A DNA stretch of 7,155 nucleotides from Desulfarculus sp. GTDB taxonomy: Bacteria > Desulfobacterota > Desulfarculia > Desulfarculales > Desulfarculaceae. The notes under the pieces are model-generated. The model was not told where the DNA came from. It ran no database searches and saw nothing but the letters and a program-made list of their open reading frames with translations. Each line of letters opens with the position of its first letter. The stretch's first letter is position 1. The translations under genes were made by a program, and so were the position numbers. Of this stretch, positions 1 through 5,832 are shown one piece after another. The DNA lies in assembly GCA_020216625.1 (NCBI GenBank), contig JAIUYB010000105.1, positions 1 through 7,155 on the forward strand. Direction: 5' to 3'.

Positions 1-641
1 AAGGCCAGCACCGCCAGGCCCCCCACCAACAGGTAGCGCAGGCTCCGGGGGCGGTGGCCGTCCATGGCTAGCCTGATCCTGATTGGGGCCGCTTTAGAGG
101 GCGCCGGAGCGGAGCTGGCCGGCTGGGCCGGCAGGGGGGTGAGGCTGATGGCGGGGGGGGGCAGGGGACCGTTGCCGTTGTCCAGGCCCGGCAGCCGGGT
201 CAGGACCCGGGCCTTGACTTTTGCCAGCTCGGGATCGTCGGGCTGGTAGCAGCCGCAGAAGCCCAGGGCCAGGCAAAGGTACGGCGCCGCCAACACGGCC
301 TTGGGCAGACTGTCCAGGCGCTCCAGGAAGGCGAAGAAGCGTCGGGGGCCGTCCTGGCTGCCGAAAAGCCGGCGCTCCCAACCGCGCTGGCCCCATTGGG
401 CCTGGTGCGGCCACACCGAGGTCAGCACCACCTCGTCCACCAGGGCGGCCAGGCTGTAGCGCACCTCCTCGAAGCCCTTGCTCAGCAGGGGATTGGCCTT
501 GGCCTGGTCCCGCATGCGATCGAAAATCGCCGCCAGGTCCGCCTCGACCTTTTCCAGGGGGGGCGGGTGCTCGCCGGCGGCCTGTTCGCGGAAGCGCACC
601 AGATAGGTGAACAGTTCCTTGGTCAGGTCCAGCAGGGTCAA
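1..641 (-). CDS. tssL: TssL/DotU-family type VI secretion membrane-complex protein (3' end outside window)
   Basis: Inner-membrane protein of the TssJLM complex that anchors a type VI secretion system; the family also includes DotU/IcmH of type IVb systems. Counting from TTG at 641, an N-terminal helical segment (LLDLTKELFTYLVRFREQ) leads to the family core LVDEVV (about residues 67-72), then VWPH with W77, WERRLFG, RRFFAFLERL, and YLCLALGF followed by CGCY. This order is typical of the cytosolic DotU domain. A Pro/Ala/Ser-rich linker (about 154-195) follows, then a hydrophobic stretch (YLLVGGLAVLA) running off the window at residue 213, where the family has its single membrane anchor. No in-frame ATG exists near the N-terminus. 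TTG 641-639 is chosen because GAGG lies 5 bases upstream and homology begins there; the true start could be a few codons away. It is probably the first gene of a leftward operon. The family call is strong; T6SS rather than T4bSS is inferred. Confidence 0.82.
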   Translation of the reverse strand, partial: MTLLDLTKELFTYLVRFREQAAGEHPPPLEKVEADLAAIFDRMRDQAKANPLLSKGFEEVRYSLAALVDEVVLTSVWPHQAQWGQRGWERRLFGSQDGPRRFFAFLERLDSLPKAVLAAPYLCLALGFCGCYQPDDPELAKVKARVLTRLPGLDNGNGPLPPPAISLTPLPAQPASSAPAPSKAAPIRIRLAMDGHRPRSLRYLLVGGLAVLA

Positions 642-726
642 GGCGGCCTCGCGCTGGGGTTGGGACGCTCCCCCTGGCGGGCTGCCTGGCGGGCTAACCC
701 GGAGGGGGGAGGGGCGAATTGCTGGC

Positions 727-732
727 AGTATA
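727..732 (-). promoter_or_regulatory. Extended -10 promoter for the leftward tssL gene
   Basis: Read on the minus strand, the bases are TGCTATACT: a near-consensus TATACT hexamer preceded by the extended -10 TG. No good -35 box is seen 16-18 bases upstream (GGCAAG at 755-750 is the nearest), as is common for extended -10 promoters. Transcription would start near base 720, giving a leader of about 80 bases before TTG 641. Seen in sequence; activity is inferred. Confidence 0.45.
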
Positions 733-796
733 GCACAGCCGCGCCGACGCTTGCCCAGGGAGCGCAAGTCCCCGGAAAAGGTCGCCGAGGGGGGGG

Positions 797-826
797 TTGC
801 CTGGGCGTTGGGCTTTCGGCTACACT
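797..826 (+). promoter_or_regulatory. Sigma-70-type promoter for the thioesterase/ligase operon
   Basis: TTGCCT (797-802) and TACACT (821-826) are separated by 18 bases and would start transcription near 833, about 67 bases before the thioesterase ATG. The -35 box directly abuts a run of eight G (789-796). It is divergent from the tssL promoter, about 65 bases away, so the two units share one control region. Box matches are good but not perfect. Confidence 0.42.
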
Positions 827-899
827 GCCCCAGCGACGGCGCCCGCACGCCCGGCCGCTTCTGCTCCACCCTCCCCGGAGGGGAAAGAACCCGCTGGTT

Positions 900-1457
900 A
901 TGAATCTCATCCTGCGTCTGCTCAAGGTCCTGGTCACGGCCTTGCTGCGCCCCGCCCTGCCGCCCCTGGGGGAGTCGGTGGTGCGCTTCCGGGTTTGGCC
1001 CCACGACCTGGACCTGAACATGCACATGAACAACGGCCGCTACCTCACGGTCATGGACCTGGGCCGCACCGACTTGATGATCCGCTGCCGCATGCTGGGC
1101 GTGGTGCTCAGGCACCACTGGCGTCCGATGCTGGCCGCGGCCACCATCCGCTACCGCCGCCCCCTGGCCCCCTTCCGGCGCTACGAACTGCGGACCCGCC
1201 TGGTGGGCTGGGACCAGAAATGGTTCTTCATGGAGCAGCGCTTCATGGTGGGCGGCGATCTCTACGCCTACGCCCTGGTCAAGGGGGTGTTCAAGGACGG
1301 CCGGGGCGTGGTGCCGCCGCTGCGCGTGGCCCAGGAGATCGGCCACCAAGGCGACAGCCCACCCTGGCCCGAGGCCCTGTCCGCCTGGCTTAGCTGGGAA
1401 AAACCCGGCGACAAGGACCAGGGCCAAGGTGTGGACGACGCCGAGCAGGGCGTCTGA
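900..1457 (+). CDS. THEM6-like hotdog-fold acyl-CoA thioesterase (4HBT superfamily)
   Basis: Predicted 185-residue thioesterase hydrolysing an acyl-CoA or similar thioester. Residues 1-20 form a hydrophobic, Leu-rich segment with scattered Arg/Lys, suggesting membrane association. The hotdog signature DLDLNMHMNNGRYL (36-49) follows, with the Asp/His/Asn-Asn pattern of the 4HBT active-site region. Later come ATIRYRRPL (81-89) and RTRLVGWDQKWFFMEQRF (98-115), which closely resemble the animal THEM6 family and its bacterial relatives. Natural substrates of this subgroup are poorly known, so chain length is not predicted. The C-terminal tail (about 167-185) is polar and probably disordered. ATG 900 has only a distant GGAGGGG (877-883, 16 bases away); a CTG start at 894 is the alternative. 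The acyl-CoA ligase begins 53 bases downstream on the same strand with no terminator between, suggesting one operon. Family assignment is firm; substrate is unknown. Confidence 0.83.
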   Translation: MNLILRLLKVLVTALLRPALPPLGESVVRFRVWPHDLDLNMHMNNGRYLTVMDLGRTDLMIRCRMLGVVLRHHWRPMLAAATIRYRRPLAPFRRYELRTRLVGWDQKWFFMEQRFMVGGDLYAYALVKGVFKDGRGVVPPLRVAQEIGHQGDSPPWPEALSAWLSWEKPGDKDQGQGVDDAEQGV

Positions 1458-1500
1458 ACCATACAGCTGGGCCGACCCGAGGGGGAGCCCGCAGCCGCTT

Positions 1501-1505
1501 GGAGG
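1501..1505 (+). promoter_or_regulatory. Ribosome binding site fixing the acyl-CoA ligase start
   Basis: GGAGG sits 5 bases before ATG 1511. This selects ATG 1511 over the in-frame TTG at 1499, which lies upstream of and overlaps the Shine-Dalgarno element. Confidence 0.8.
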
Positions 1506-1510
1506 AATTC

Positions 1511-3190
1511 ATGGCCGAGCACCCCTGGCTCAAGCACTACGACCCCGCCGTTCCCCACCACCTGGACTACCCGGACATCGACATCCACGGGCTGGTCCGC
1601 CAGACCGCCGACCGCCGGAAGGACAAACCCGCCCTGCGCTTCCTGGGGCTCACCCTTTCCTATGGCCGCCTGTTCGAACTGGTGGACCGCCTGGCCACCG
1701 GTCTGGCCGCGCGCGGGGTCAAGAAGGGCGACCGGATCATCCTGCTGATGCCCAACTGCCCCCAGTTCGTGATCAGCTACTACGCCCTGATGCGCCTGGG
1801 GGCCACCGCGGTGCTGGCCAACCCACTGAACGTCGAGCGCGAGCTGATCTTCAAGTTCCAGGACTCCGGGGCCAAGGGCCTGATCGCCCTGGACCTCTTG
1901 AGCCAGCGGGTCAACAACGTGCGCCGGGAGGCCAAGCTGGACCTGGTGGTCTACACCGGGTTGCAGGACTTCCTGCCCTTCCCCAAGAACCTGCTCTATC
2001 CCCTCAAGCGCGCCCTGGACAAAAAGATGCCCAAGGTGGTGGTCCCGGCCGACGGCGCCACGGTCTGGCTCAAGGACCTGCTGAAATCCCCGCCCAGTCC
2101 GCCGGCGGTGGCCATCGACCCCAACGCCATGGCGGTGCTGATCTACTCCGGCGGCACCACCGGGGTCAGCAAGGGCATCATGCTCAGCCACAAGGCCCTG
2201 GTGGCCAACGCCATGCAGGCCTGCGCCTGGGGCAGCATGGGTCCGGACGATTCGCTTTTGGCGGTGTTGCCCTTGTTTCACGGCTTCGGCATGAGCGTGT
2301 GCATGAACGCCCCGCTGCTGCACGGCGGGCGCATGATCCTCTTGCCCCGTTTCGACGCCCGCGAGGTCTGCCAGACCATCAACGCCGAGAAGCCCAGCCT
2401 CTTCGCCGGCGTGCCCACCATGTTCATCGCCATCAAGGAGCTTCCCGACGTCGACCGCTACGACCTCAAGAGCCTGCGCGGCATCTTCGTGGGCGCTGCC
2501 CCGCTGCCCCTGCCGGTGATGCGCGAGTTCGAGCAGCGCACCGGCGCGGCCCTGATCGAGGGCTTCGGTCTCACCGAGGCGGTCACCGCCGTGGCCTGCA
2601 ATCCCTTCCACGGCCTGCGCAAGCCCGGCACCATCGGCATTCCCTTCCCGGACGTGGAATGGAAGATCGTGGACCTGGCCGACGGCCGGAAGGAGATGCC
2701 CGTCGGCGAGGCCGGCGAGATAATCCTGCGCGGTCCGGAGCTGATGCTGGGCTACCTAAACCAGCCCGAAAAAACCGCCGAGACCCTGCGCGACGGCTGG
2801 CTCTACACCGGCGACATCGGCGTCATGGACGCGGACGGCTACGTCACCCTGGTGGATCGCAAGAAGGATTTGGTCATCGTCAGCGGCTTCAATGTCTTCC
2901 CCAGCGAGATCGACGAGGTTCTGCATGGCCATCCCAAGGTGGCCGAGGCGGTGGCCGTGGGTCTGCCCCACCCCACCAAGGGCGAATACTTGAAGGCCTT
3001 CGTGGTGCCCAAGGCCGGCCAGACCATCGATCCCCAGGAGATCATCGCCTTTTGCAAGGAAAACCTCTCCGCCTACATGGTTCCCAAGGAGGTCGAGGTC
3101 CGCGCCGAACTGCCCAAGTCCATGATCGGCAAGGTCCTGCGCCGCAACCTGCGCGAAGAGGAAGAAAAGAAGTGGGAGGCGGGCAAGTAA
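1511..3190 (+). CDS. Long-chain fatty acid--CoA ligase (FadD-like, AMP-forming)
   Basis: A 559-residue member of the adenylate-forming (ANL) superfamily, full length for FadD-type enzymes. It activates a fatty acid with ATP to acyl-AMP and then to acyl-CoA. Motifs occur in the normal order: the phosphate-binding loop YSGGTTGVSKG (212-222), GFGLTEA (351-357), the FACS region DGWLYTGDIG (428-437), DRKKD (449-453), SGFNVFPSEIDEVL (458-471), and C-terminal PKSMIGKVLRR, whose K541 is the expected adenylation lysine. The match around 428-471 is very close to FadD, favouring a medium- or long-chain fatty acid over an aromatic acid or acetate. No signal peptide is seen; it is expected to be cytosolic or peripheral to the membrane. 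It follows the thioesterase by 53 bases and ends just before a strong terminator, so the two form a likely bicistronic unit. Enzyme class is very secure; exact chain length and physiological role are inferred. Confidence 0.93.
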   Translation: MAEHPWLKHYDPAVPHHLDYPDIDIHGLVRQTADRRKDKPALRFLGLTLSYGRLFELVDRLATGLAARGVKKGDRIILLMPNCPQFVISYYALMRLGATAVLANPLNVERELIFKFQDSGAKGLIALDLLSQRVNNVRREAKLDLVVYTGLQDFLPFPKNLLYPLKRALDKKMPKVVVPADGATVWLKDLLKSPPSPPAVAIDPNAMAVLIYSGGTTGVSKGIMLSHKALVANAMQACAWGSMGPDDSLLAVLPLFHGFGMSVCMNAPLLHGGRMILLPRFDAREVCQTINAEKPSLFAGVPTMFIAIKELPDVDRYDLKSLRGIFVGAAPLPLPVMREFEQRTGAALIEGFGLTEAVTAVACNPFHGLRKPGTIGIPFPDVEWKIVDLADGRKEMPVGEAGEIILRGPELMLGYLNQPEKTAETLRDGWLYTGDIGVMDADGYVTLVDRKKDLVIVSGFNVFPSEIDEVLHGHPKVAEAVAVGLPHPTKGEYLKAFVVPKAGQTIDPQEIIAFCKENLSAYMVPKEVEVRAELPKSMIGKVLRRNLREEEEKKWEAGK

Positions 3191-3223
3191 GAGTTTTGTG
3201 GGGAAACCCTTCCTAAAAAACTG

Positions 3224-3258
3224 GGCCAAATGCGCGCGGCGCATTTGGCCTTGTCTTT
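3224..3258 (+). terminator. Rho-independent terminator after the acyl-CoA ligase
   Basis: A perfect 12-bp stem (3224-3235 with 3239-3250) closes a 3-base GCG loop and is followed by the T-rich tail TTGTCTTT (3251-3258). It begins 33 bases after the ligase stop. An A6 run (3215-3220) precedes the stem, so the same hairpin would have a U6 tail when read from the minus strand and could work in both directions. Confidence 0.85.
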
Positions 3259-3269
3259 CATCGCCGGGC

Positions 3270-3298
3270 TTGGCTTTGGCGCGGGTGGGCGGTATCCT
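3270..3298 (+). promoter_or_regulatory. Candidate sigma-70 promoter for malQ
   Basis: TTGGCT (3270-3275) and TATCCT (3293-3298) are 17 bases apart, directly after the upstream terminator. The predicted start near 3305 gives a leader of about 95 bases before ATG 3401. Both boxes match the consensus at four of six positions, so this is plausible but not strong. A new promoter is needed here because the terminator separates malQ from the preceding operon. Confidence 0.35.
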
Positions 3299-3331
3299 GG
3301 TTAGAGTGTTGAAAAACTCGTCCTTTTAGGC

Positions 3332-3374
3332 GGGGGTCCGGGGGAACCCGTTAGGACCCCCCAAGGGTTCTCCC
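3332..3374 (+). repeat. Interlocking inverted repeats in the malQ leader
   Basis: GGGGGTCC (3332-3339) is perfectly complementary to GGACCCCC (3354-3361). Inside that loop, GGGGAACCC (3341-3349) can pair with GGGTTCTCCC (3365-3374), leaving one bulged base. The two helices cross each other, so they form either a pseudoknot or mutually exclusive hairpins. The element ends about 12 bases before the presumed malQ ribosome binding region (AGGA near 3387-3390). Complementarity is seen directly; folding and any control role are inferred. Confidence 0.35.
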
Positions 3375-3400
3375 GGAAACTCCTCCAGGAACAAACCTCC

Positions 3401-4903
3401 ATGCTCCAGCGCGGTCTTGGCGTCTTATTGCACCTCACCAGCCTGCCCTCGGCCCATGGGGTGGGCGACCTGGGTCCGGAGGCCCACGCCTTCGCCTCGT
3501 GGCTGGCCGAGGCCGGGGCCGGGGTCTGGCAGATGCTTCCCCTGGCGCCCACCGAGCCCGGGCGGGGCAACAGCCCCTACAACAGCTCCAGCACCTTCGC
3601 CGGCAATCCCCTGCTCATCAGTCCCGAACTCCTGGCCCAGGACGGCCTTCTCACGCCCGAGGACCTGGCCGCGGCTCCGGAGTTTCCGGCCGGCCGGGTG
3701 GATTACGAGGCGGCCTGGCGCTGGCGAGGCGAATTGCTGCGCCGGGCCGGCCGCCGCGCCCTGGACCAGTTCAGCCTGCGCTCGGAAATCGAACGCTTCG
3801 CCCGGCGCGAGGCGGCCTGGCTGGAGGACTACTGCCTCTTCGCCTGCATCGCCCGGGACCAGGGCATGCGCCTCTGGAGCCAGTGGCCCTGGGAGCTGCG
3901 CGACCGCCAGCCCCAGGCCCTGGACGGCGCGCGCGAGCGCCTGGCCCGCGAGCTGGATCAGGAACGCTTCCAGCAATGGGCCTTTGACTGCCAGTGGCGG
4001 GGCTTGCGCGCCCGTTGCCAGGAGTTGGGCGTCACCCTGTTGGGCGACATGCCCATCTACGTGGACCAGCAGAGCGCCGATGTCTGGGCCCACCCCGAGC
4101 TGTTCAAGCTGGACGGGGCCAAGAGCCCCTGGGTTGTCGCCGGGGTGCCGCCGGACTACTTCAGCGCCACCGGCCAACGCTGGGGCAACCCGGTCTATGA
4201 CTGGGAGGCCCACCGGCGCGAGGGCTTCGCCTGGTGGAGCCGGCGCCTGGACCGTCATCTGGAGCTCTTTGACCTGGTGCGGGTGGACCACTTCCGGGGC
4301 CTGGTGGCCTATTGGGAGATACCGGCCCTGGAGCCCACCGCCATCAATGGCAAGTGGGTCCCGGCCCCGGGCCTGGAGCTGTTCAAGACCCTGGCCCGCC
4401 GTCATCCGGCCCTGCCCATCGTGGCCGAGGACCTGGGGCTGATCGACGCCGAGGTCCGCGAGGTCAAGCGCCTCTTGGGCCTGCCGGGCATGGCCATCCT
4501 GATGTTCGCCTTTGGCGAGGACAACCCCGCCAACCCCTATCTGCCCCACAACCACCGGCCGGACCTCTTGGCCTACACCGGCACCCACGACAACAACACC
4601 CTGCGCGGGTGGTTGGCCCAGGAGGCCGACCCGGCCACCAAGGACCGCATCCGACGCTATCTGGGGCGGCAGCGTCTGGACGACGCCGAGCTGGCCCAGG
4701 CCATGCTGCGCCTGGTCCTGGCCTCGGTGGCCGACCTGGCGGTGTTGCCGGTCCAGGACATCCTGGGCCTGGGGGCCGAGGCCCGCATGAACACCCCCAG
4801 CCAGCGGGACGGCAACTGGACCTGGCGGCTCCAGCCCGGGCAACTTGGCCCGGACCAGGCCCAGGCGCTGTGGGAGATGGCCGGCGTCTACGGCCGGCGC
4901 TGA
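3401..4903 (+). CDS. malQ: 4-alpha-glucanotransferase (amylomaltase, GH77)
   Basis: A 500-residue cytosolic enzyme that transfers alpha-1,4-glucan segments between maltodextrins, used in maltose/maltodextrin and glycogen metabolism. The N-terminus GVLLHLTSLPS (7-17) and SPYNSSSTFAGNP (58-70) are typical of the compact bacterial amylomaltase. GDMPIYV (215-221) and WGNPVYDW (261-268) follow. The catalytic set is complete: nucleophile D296 in RVDHFRG, acid/base E343 in VAEDLG, and D397 in GTHDNN. Spacing and total length almost match Thermus amylomaltase (D293, E340, D395; 500 residues), so this is the short form without the N-terminal extension of E. coli MalQ. ATG 3401 begins exactly at the family N-terminus; its ribosome site is weak (AGGA about 10 bases upstream). 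No other glycogen or maltose genes lie in the window, so it appears to be a single-gene unit. It converges on the next gene, with 101 bases between the two stop codons. Confidence 0.96.
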   Translation: MLQRGLGVLLHLTSLPSAHGVGDLGPEAHAFASWLAEAGAGVWQMLPLAPTEPGRGNSPYNSSSTFAGNPLLISPELLAQDGLLTPEDLAAAPEFPAGRVDYEAAWRWRGELLRRAGRRALDQFSLRSEIERFARREAAWLEDYCLFACIARDQGMRLWSQWPWELRDRQPQALDGARERLARELDQERFQQWAFDCQWRGLRARCQELGVTLLGDMPIYVDQQSADVWAHPELFKLDGAKSPWVVAGVPPDYFSATGQRWGNPVYDWEAHRREGFAWWSRRLDRHLELFDLVRVDHFRGLVAYWEIPALEPTAINGKWVPAPGLELFKTLARRHPALPIVAEDLGLIDAEVREVKRLLGLPGMAILMFAFGEDNPANPYLPHNHRPDLLAYTGTHDNNTLRGWLAQEADPATKDRIRRYLGRQRLDDAELAQAMLRLVLASVADLAVLPVQDILGLGAEARMNTPSQRDGNWTWRLQPGQLGPDQAQALWEMAGVYGRR

Positions 4904-4924
4904 GGGGGAGGGCGGGGGAGCCAA

Positions 4925-4962
4925 GGCGAGCCGCGAACCGACCCGAATCCGGTGGGCTCGCC
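4925..4962. terminator. Hairpin between converging malQ and the TPR-like gene
   Basis: An 8-bp perfect stem, GGCGAGCC (4925-4932) with GGCTCGCC (4955-4962), can be extended inward by ACCG (4937-4940) with CGGT (4950-4953). It lies 22 bases after the malQ stop and 43 bases beyond the stop of the opposing gene. There is no T-tract on either side, so it is not a classic intrinsic terminator. It may act as a shared 3' stabilising or weak termination structure. Confidence 0.35.
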
Positions 4963-5004
4963 TCTCGCCTCGGCGGTCAGGTGTCGGATTACGCCCGGCT
5001 AGCC

Positions 5005-5649
5005 CTACGGCCGGCAGTGCAGCTCCTCGCCCTTGGCCAGGATGGCCAGGCGTCCTTCCAGGCGGCGGGTCATTTCCGAGGAGAGGCGGCAGCCGCAGGC
5101 CTCCACGAAGCCCAGCACCTCGGGGTCCAGATCGCCCAGGCCCTTGGCCAGAGCCAAGGCCCGGCGGGTGTGGATCAGGGCCTCCTCGCGCTGACCCAGG
5201 ACCAGGGCCAGGGAGGAGCGCTCGGCCTCCACCGCCGCCCCGCACTGAGCCAGATCGGCCACCTTGCCGCCCAGCAGGCGGGTGAAGGGAGGCATCTCCT
5301 CCAAAAGCTGCCGGGCGGTCTCCAGCATGCTGACCACGCCGGTGAAGATGGCGTATTGCCGATAGATGGCGGCCAGGTGCAGGCGGGCCGGGAAGAAATC
5401 GGGCTTGAGCCGCAGGGCGTGGTCCAGGTGAAGCCGGGCCTGGTAGCCGTTGCCCCAGTCCGACAACCGCCGGGCGCGGCGAGTGAGCCAGACCGCCTTG
5501 GCCAGGGCCAGGGCCTCGGGGTGGTCGGCGAAGCGGCGCTCCAGGCGGGCGAAGGTCACGGCCTTGGGGTTGAACAGGCCGGCGAACAGCCCGCGCCAGG
5601 TTCTGGCGCTGGCGGGCGCGAAATCAAGGTTTTGCAGGGACCGAGCCAT
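5005..5649 (-). CDS. TPR-like repeat protein of unknown function
   Basis: A 214-residue, mostly helical protein without signal peptide or membrane segment. I recognise no specific family. Residues about 69-98 fit the tetratricopeptide pattern well: an Ala/Leu-spaced first helix ending ALRLKPDFFPA, then ARLHLAAIYRQ. A second, weaker repeat-like unit spans about 138-176, with REEALIHTRRALALAKGLGD. TPR units usually mediate protein-protein contacts, but no partner is evident. A CGC pair occurs near 185-187, with C136 and C212 the other cysteines; this is not enough for a metal-site claim. ATG 5649 is supported by AGGTG 8 bases upstream. The gene stands alone, converging with malQ and divergent from the UbiD-family gene, so context gives no function. 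It is real judging by start signal, repeat pattern and a plausible promoter; its role is unknown. Confidence 0.75.
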   Translation of the reverse strand: MARSLQNLDFAPASARTWRGLFAGLFNPKAVTFARLERRFADHPEALALAKAVWLTRRARRLSDWGNGYQARLHLDHALRLKPDFFPARLHLAAIYRQYAIFTGVVSMLETARQLLEEMPPFTRLLGGKVADLAQCGAAVEAERSSLALVLGQREEALIHTRRALALAKGLGDLDPEVLGFVEACGCRLSSEMTRRLEGRLAILAKGEELHCRP

Positions 5650-5695
5650 GTTGGTTGCACCTGGTGGTTATGGATTGCCAAACGCGCCCTCCAAA

Positions 5696-5724
5696 ACTAT
5701 AAACCCGACCGTGGAACTTCGCCA
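5696..5724 (-). promoter_or_regulatory. Candidate promoter for the TPR-like gene
   Basis: On the minus strand TATAGT (5701-5696) is a good -10 box. TGGCGA (5724-5719), 17 bases upstream, is a weak -35. The predicted start near 5689 leaves about 40 bases before ATG 5649. Only the -10 element is convincing. Confidence 0.33.
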
Positions 5725-5758
5725 GGGGCCGGGGCAGGAAAAAAGCGCCCGCGCCACT

Positions 5759-5786
5759 TTGCACAAGCGCCTGAATGAGCTATCAT
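5759..5786 (+). promoter_or_regulatory. Sigma-70-type promoter for the UbiD-family gene
   Basis: TTGCAC (5759-5764) and TATCAT (5781-5786), 16 bases apart, closely resemble the consensus and would start transcription near 5793, about 40 bases before ATG 5833. The start point falls inside a perfect palindrome at 5790-5801. Confidence 0.5.
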
Positions 5787-5789
5787 CCT

Positions 5790-5801
5790 GGCCCATGGGC
5801 C
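5790..5801. repeat. 12-bp perfect palindrome at the predicted ubiD transcription start
   Basis: GGCCCATGGGCC is its own reverse complement. It lies 4 bases after the -10 box, where a repressor or dimeric regulator could block initiation. The pairing is seen directly; an operator role is speculative, since short GC palindromes arise by chance in DNA this GC-rich. Confidence 0.3.
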
Positions 5802-5818
5802 GTCTCAGCCCCGGCCCC

Positions 5819-5824
5819 AGGAGG
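5819..5824 (+). promoter_or_regulatory. Ribosome binding site of the UbiD-family gene
   Basis: AGGAGG is a full-strength Shine-Dalgarno 8 bases before ATG 5833. It decides that start over the out-of-frame ATG at 5795. Confidence 0.8.
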
Positions 5825-5832
5825 CTCCCCCC

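Noticed and set aside
396..899. In-frame upstream extension of the thioesterase
   Set aside because: It runs antisense across tssL and through both divergent promoters, and thioesterase homology begins only after ATG 900.
1268..2611. 447-codon open frame on the minus strand
   Set aside because: It lies antisense to the thioesterase end and the ligase. Its His/Gln/Gly/Val-rich composition is the mirror of GC-rich coding, and it has no recognisable domain.
1429..3216. 595-codon plus-strand frame overlapping the ligase
   Set aside because: It is an alternative frame of the ligase, Arg/Pro/Gly-rich, while the ligase frame carries all ANL motifs.
3309..3314. TTGAAA as a -35 box for malQ
   Set aside because: The bases 16-18 downstream are a G-run with no -10-like hexamer; the pair at 3270/3293 fits better.
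3304..3319. GAGTGTTGAAAAACTC, an imperfect inverted repeat resembling an insertion-sequence end
   Set aside because: Only one copy is seen, with no partner end, no target duplication and no transposase nearby.
3425..5245. 606-codon open frame on the minus strand
   Set aside because: It is antisense to malQ and also overlaps the TPR-like gene in another frame. Low-complexity Gly/Gln/Val composition and no ribosome site mark it as a GC artefact.
4312..5778. 488-codon plus-strand frame spanning malQ end to the ubiD upstream region
   Set aside because: It overlaps malQ in another frame and is antisense to the TPR-like gene, with no family signature.
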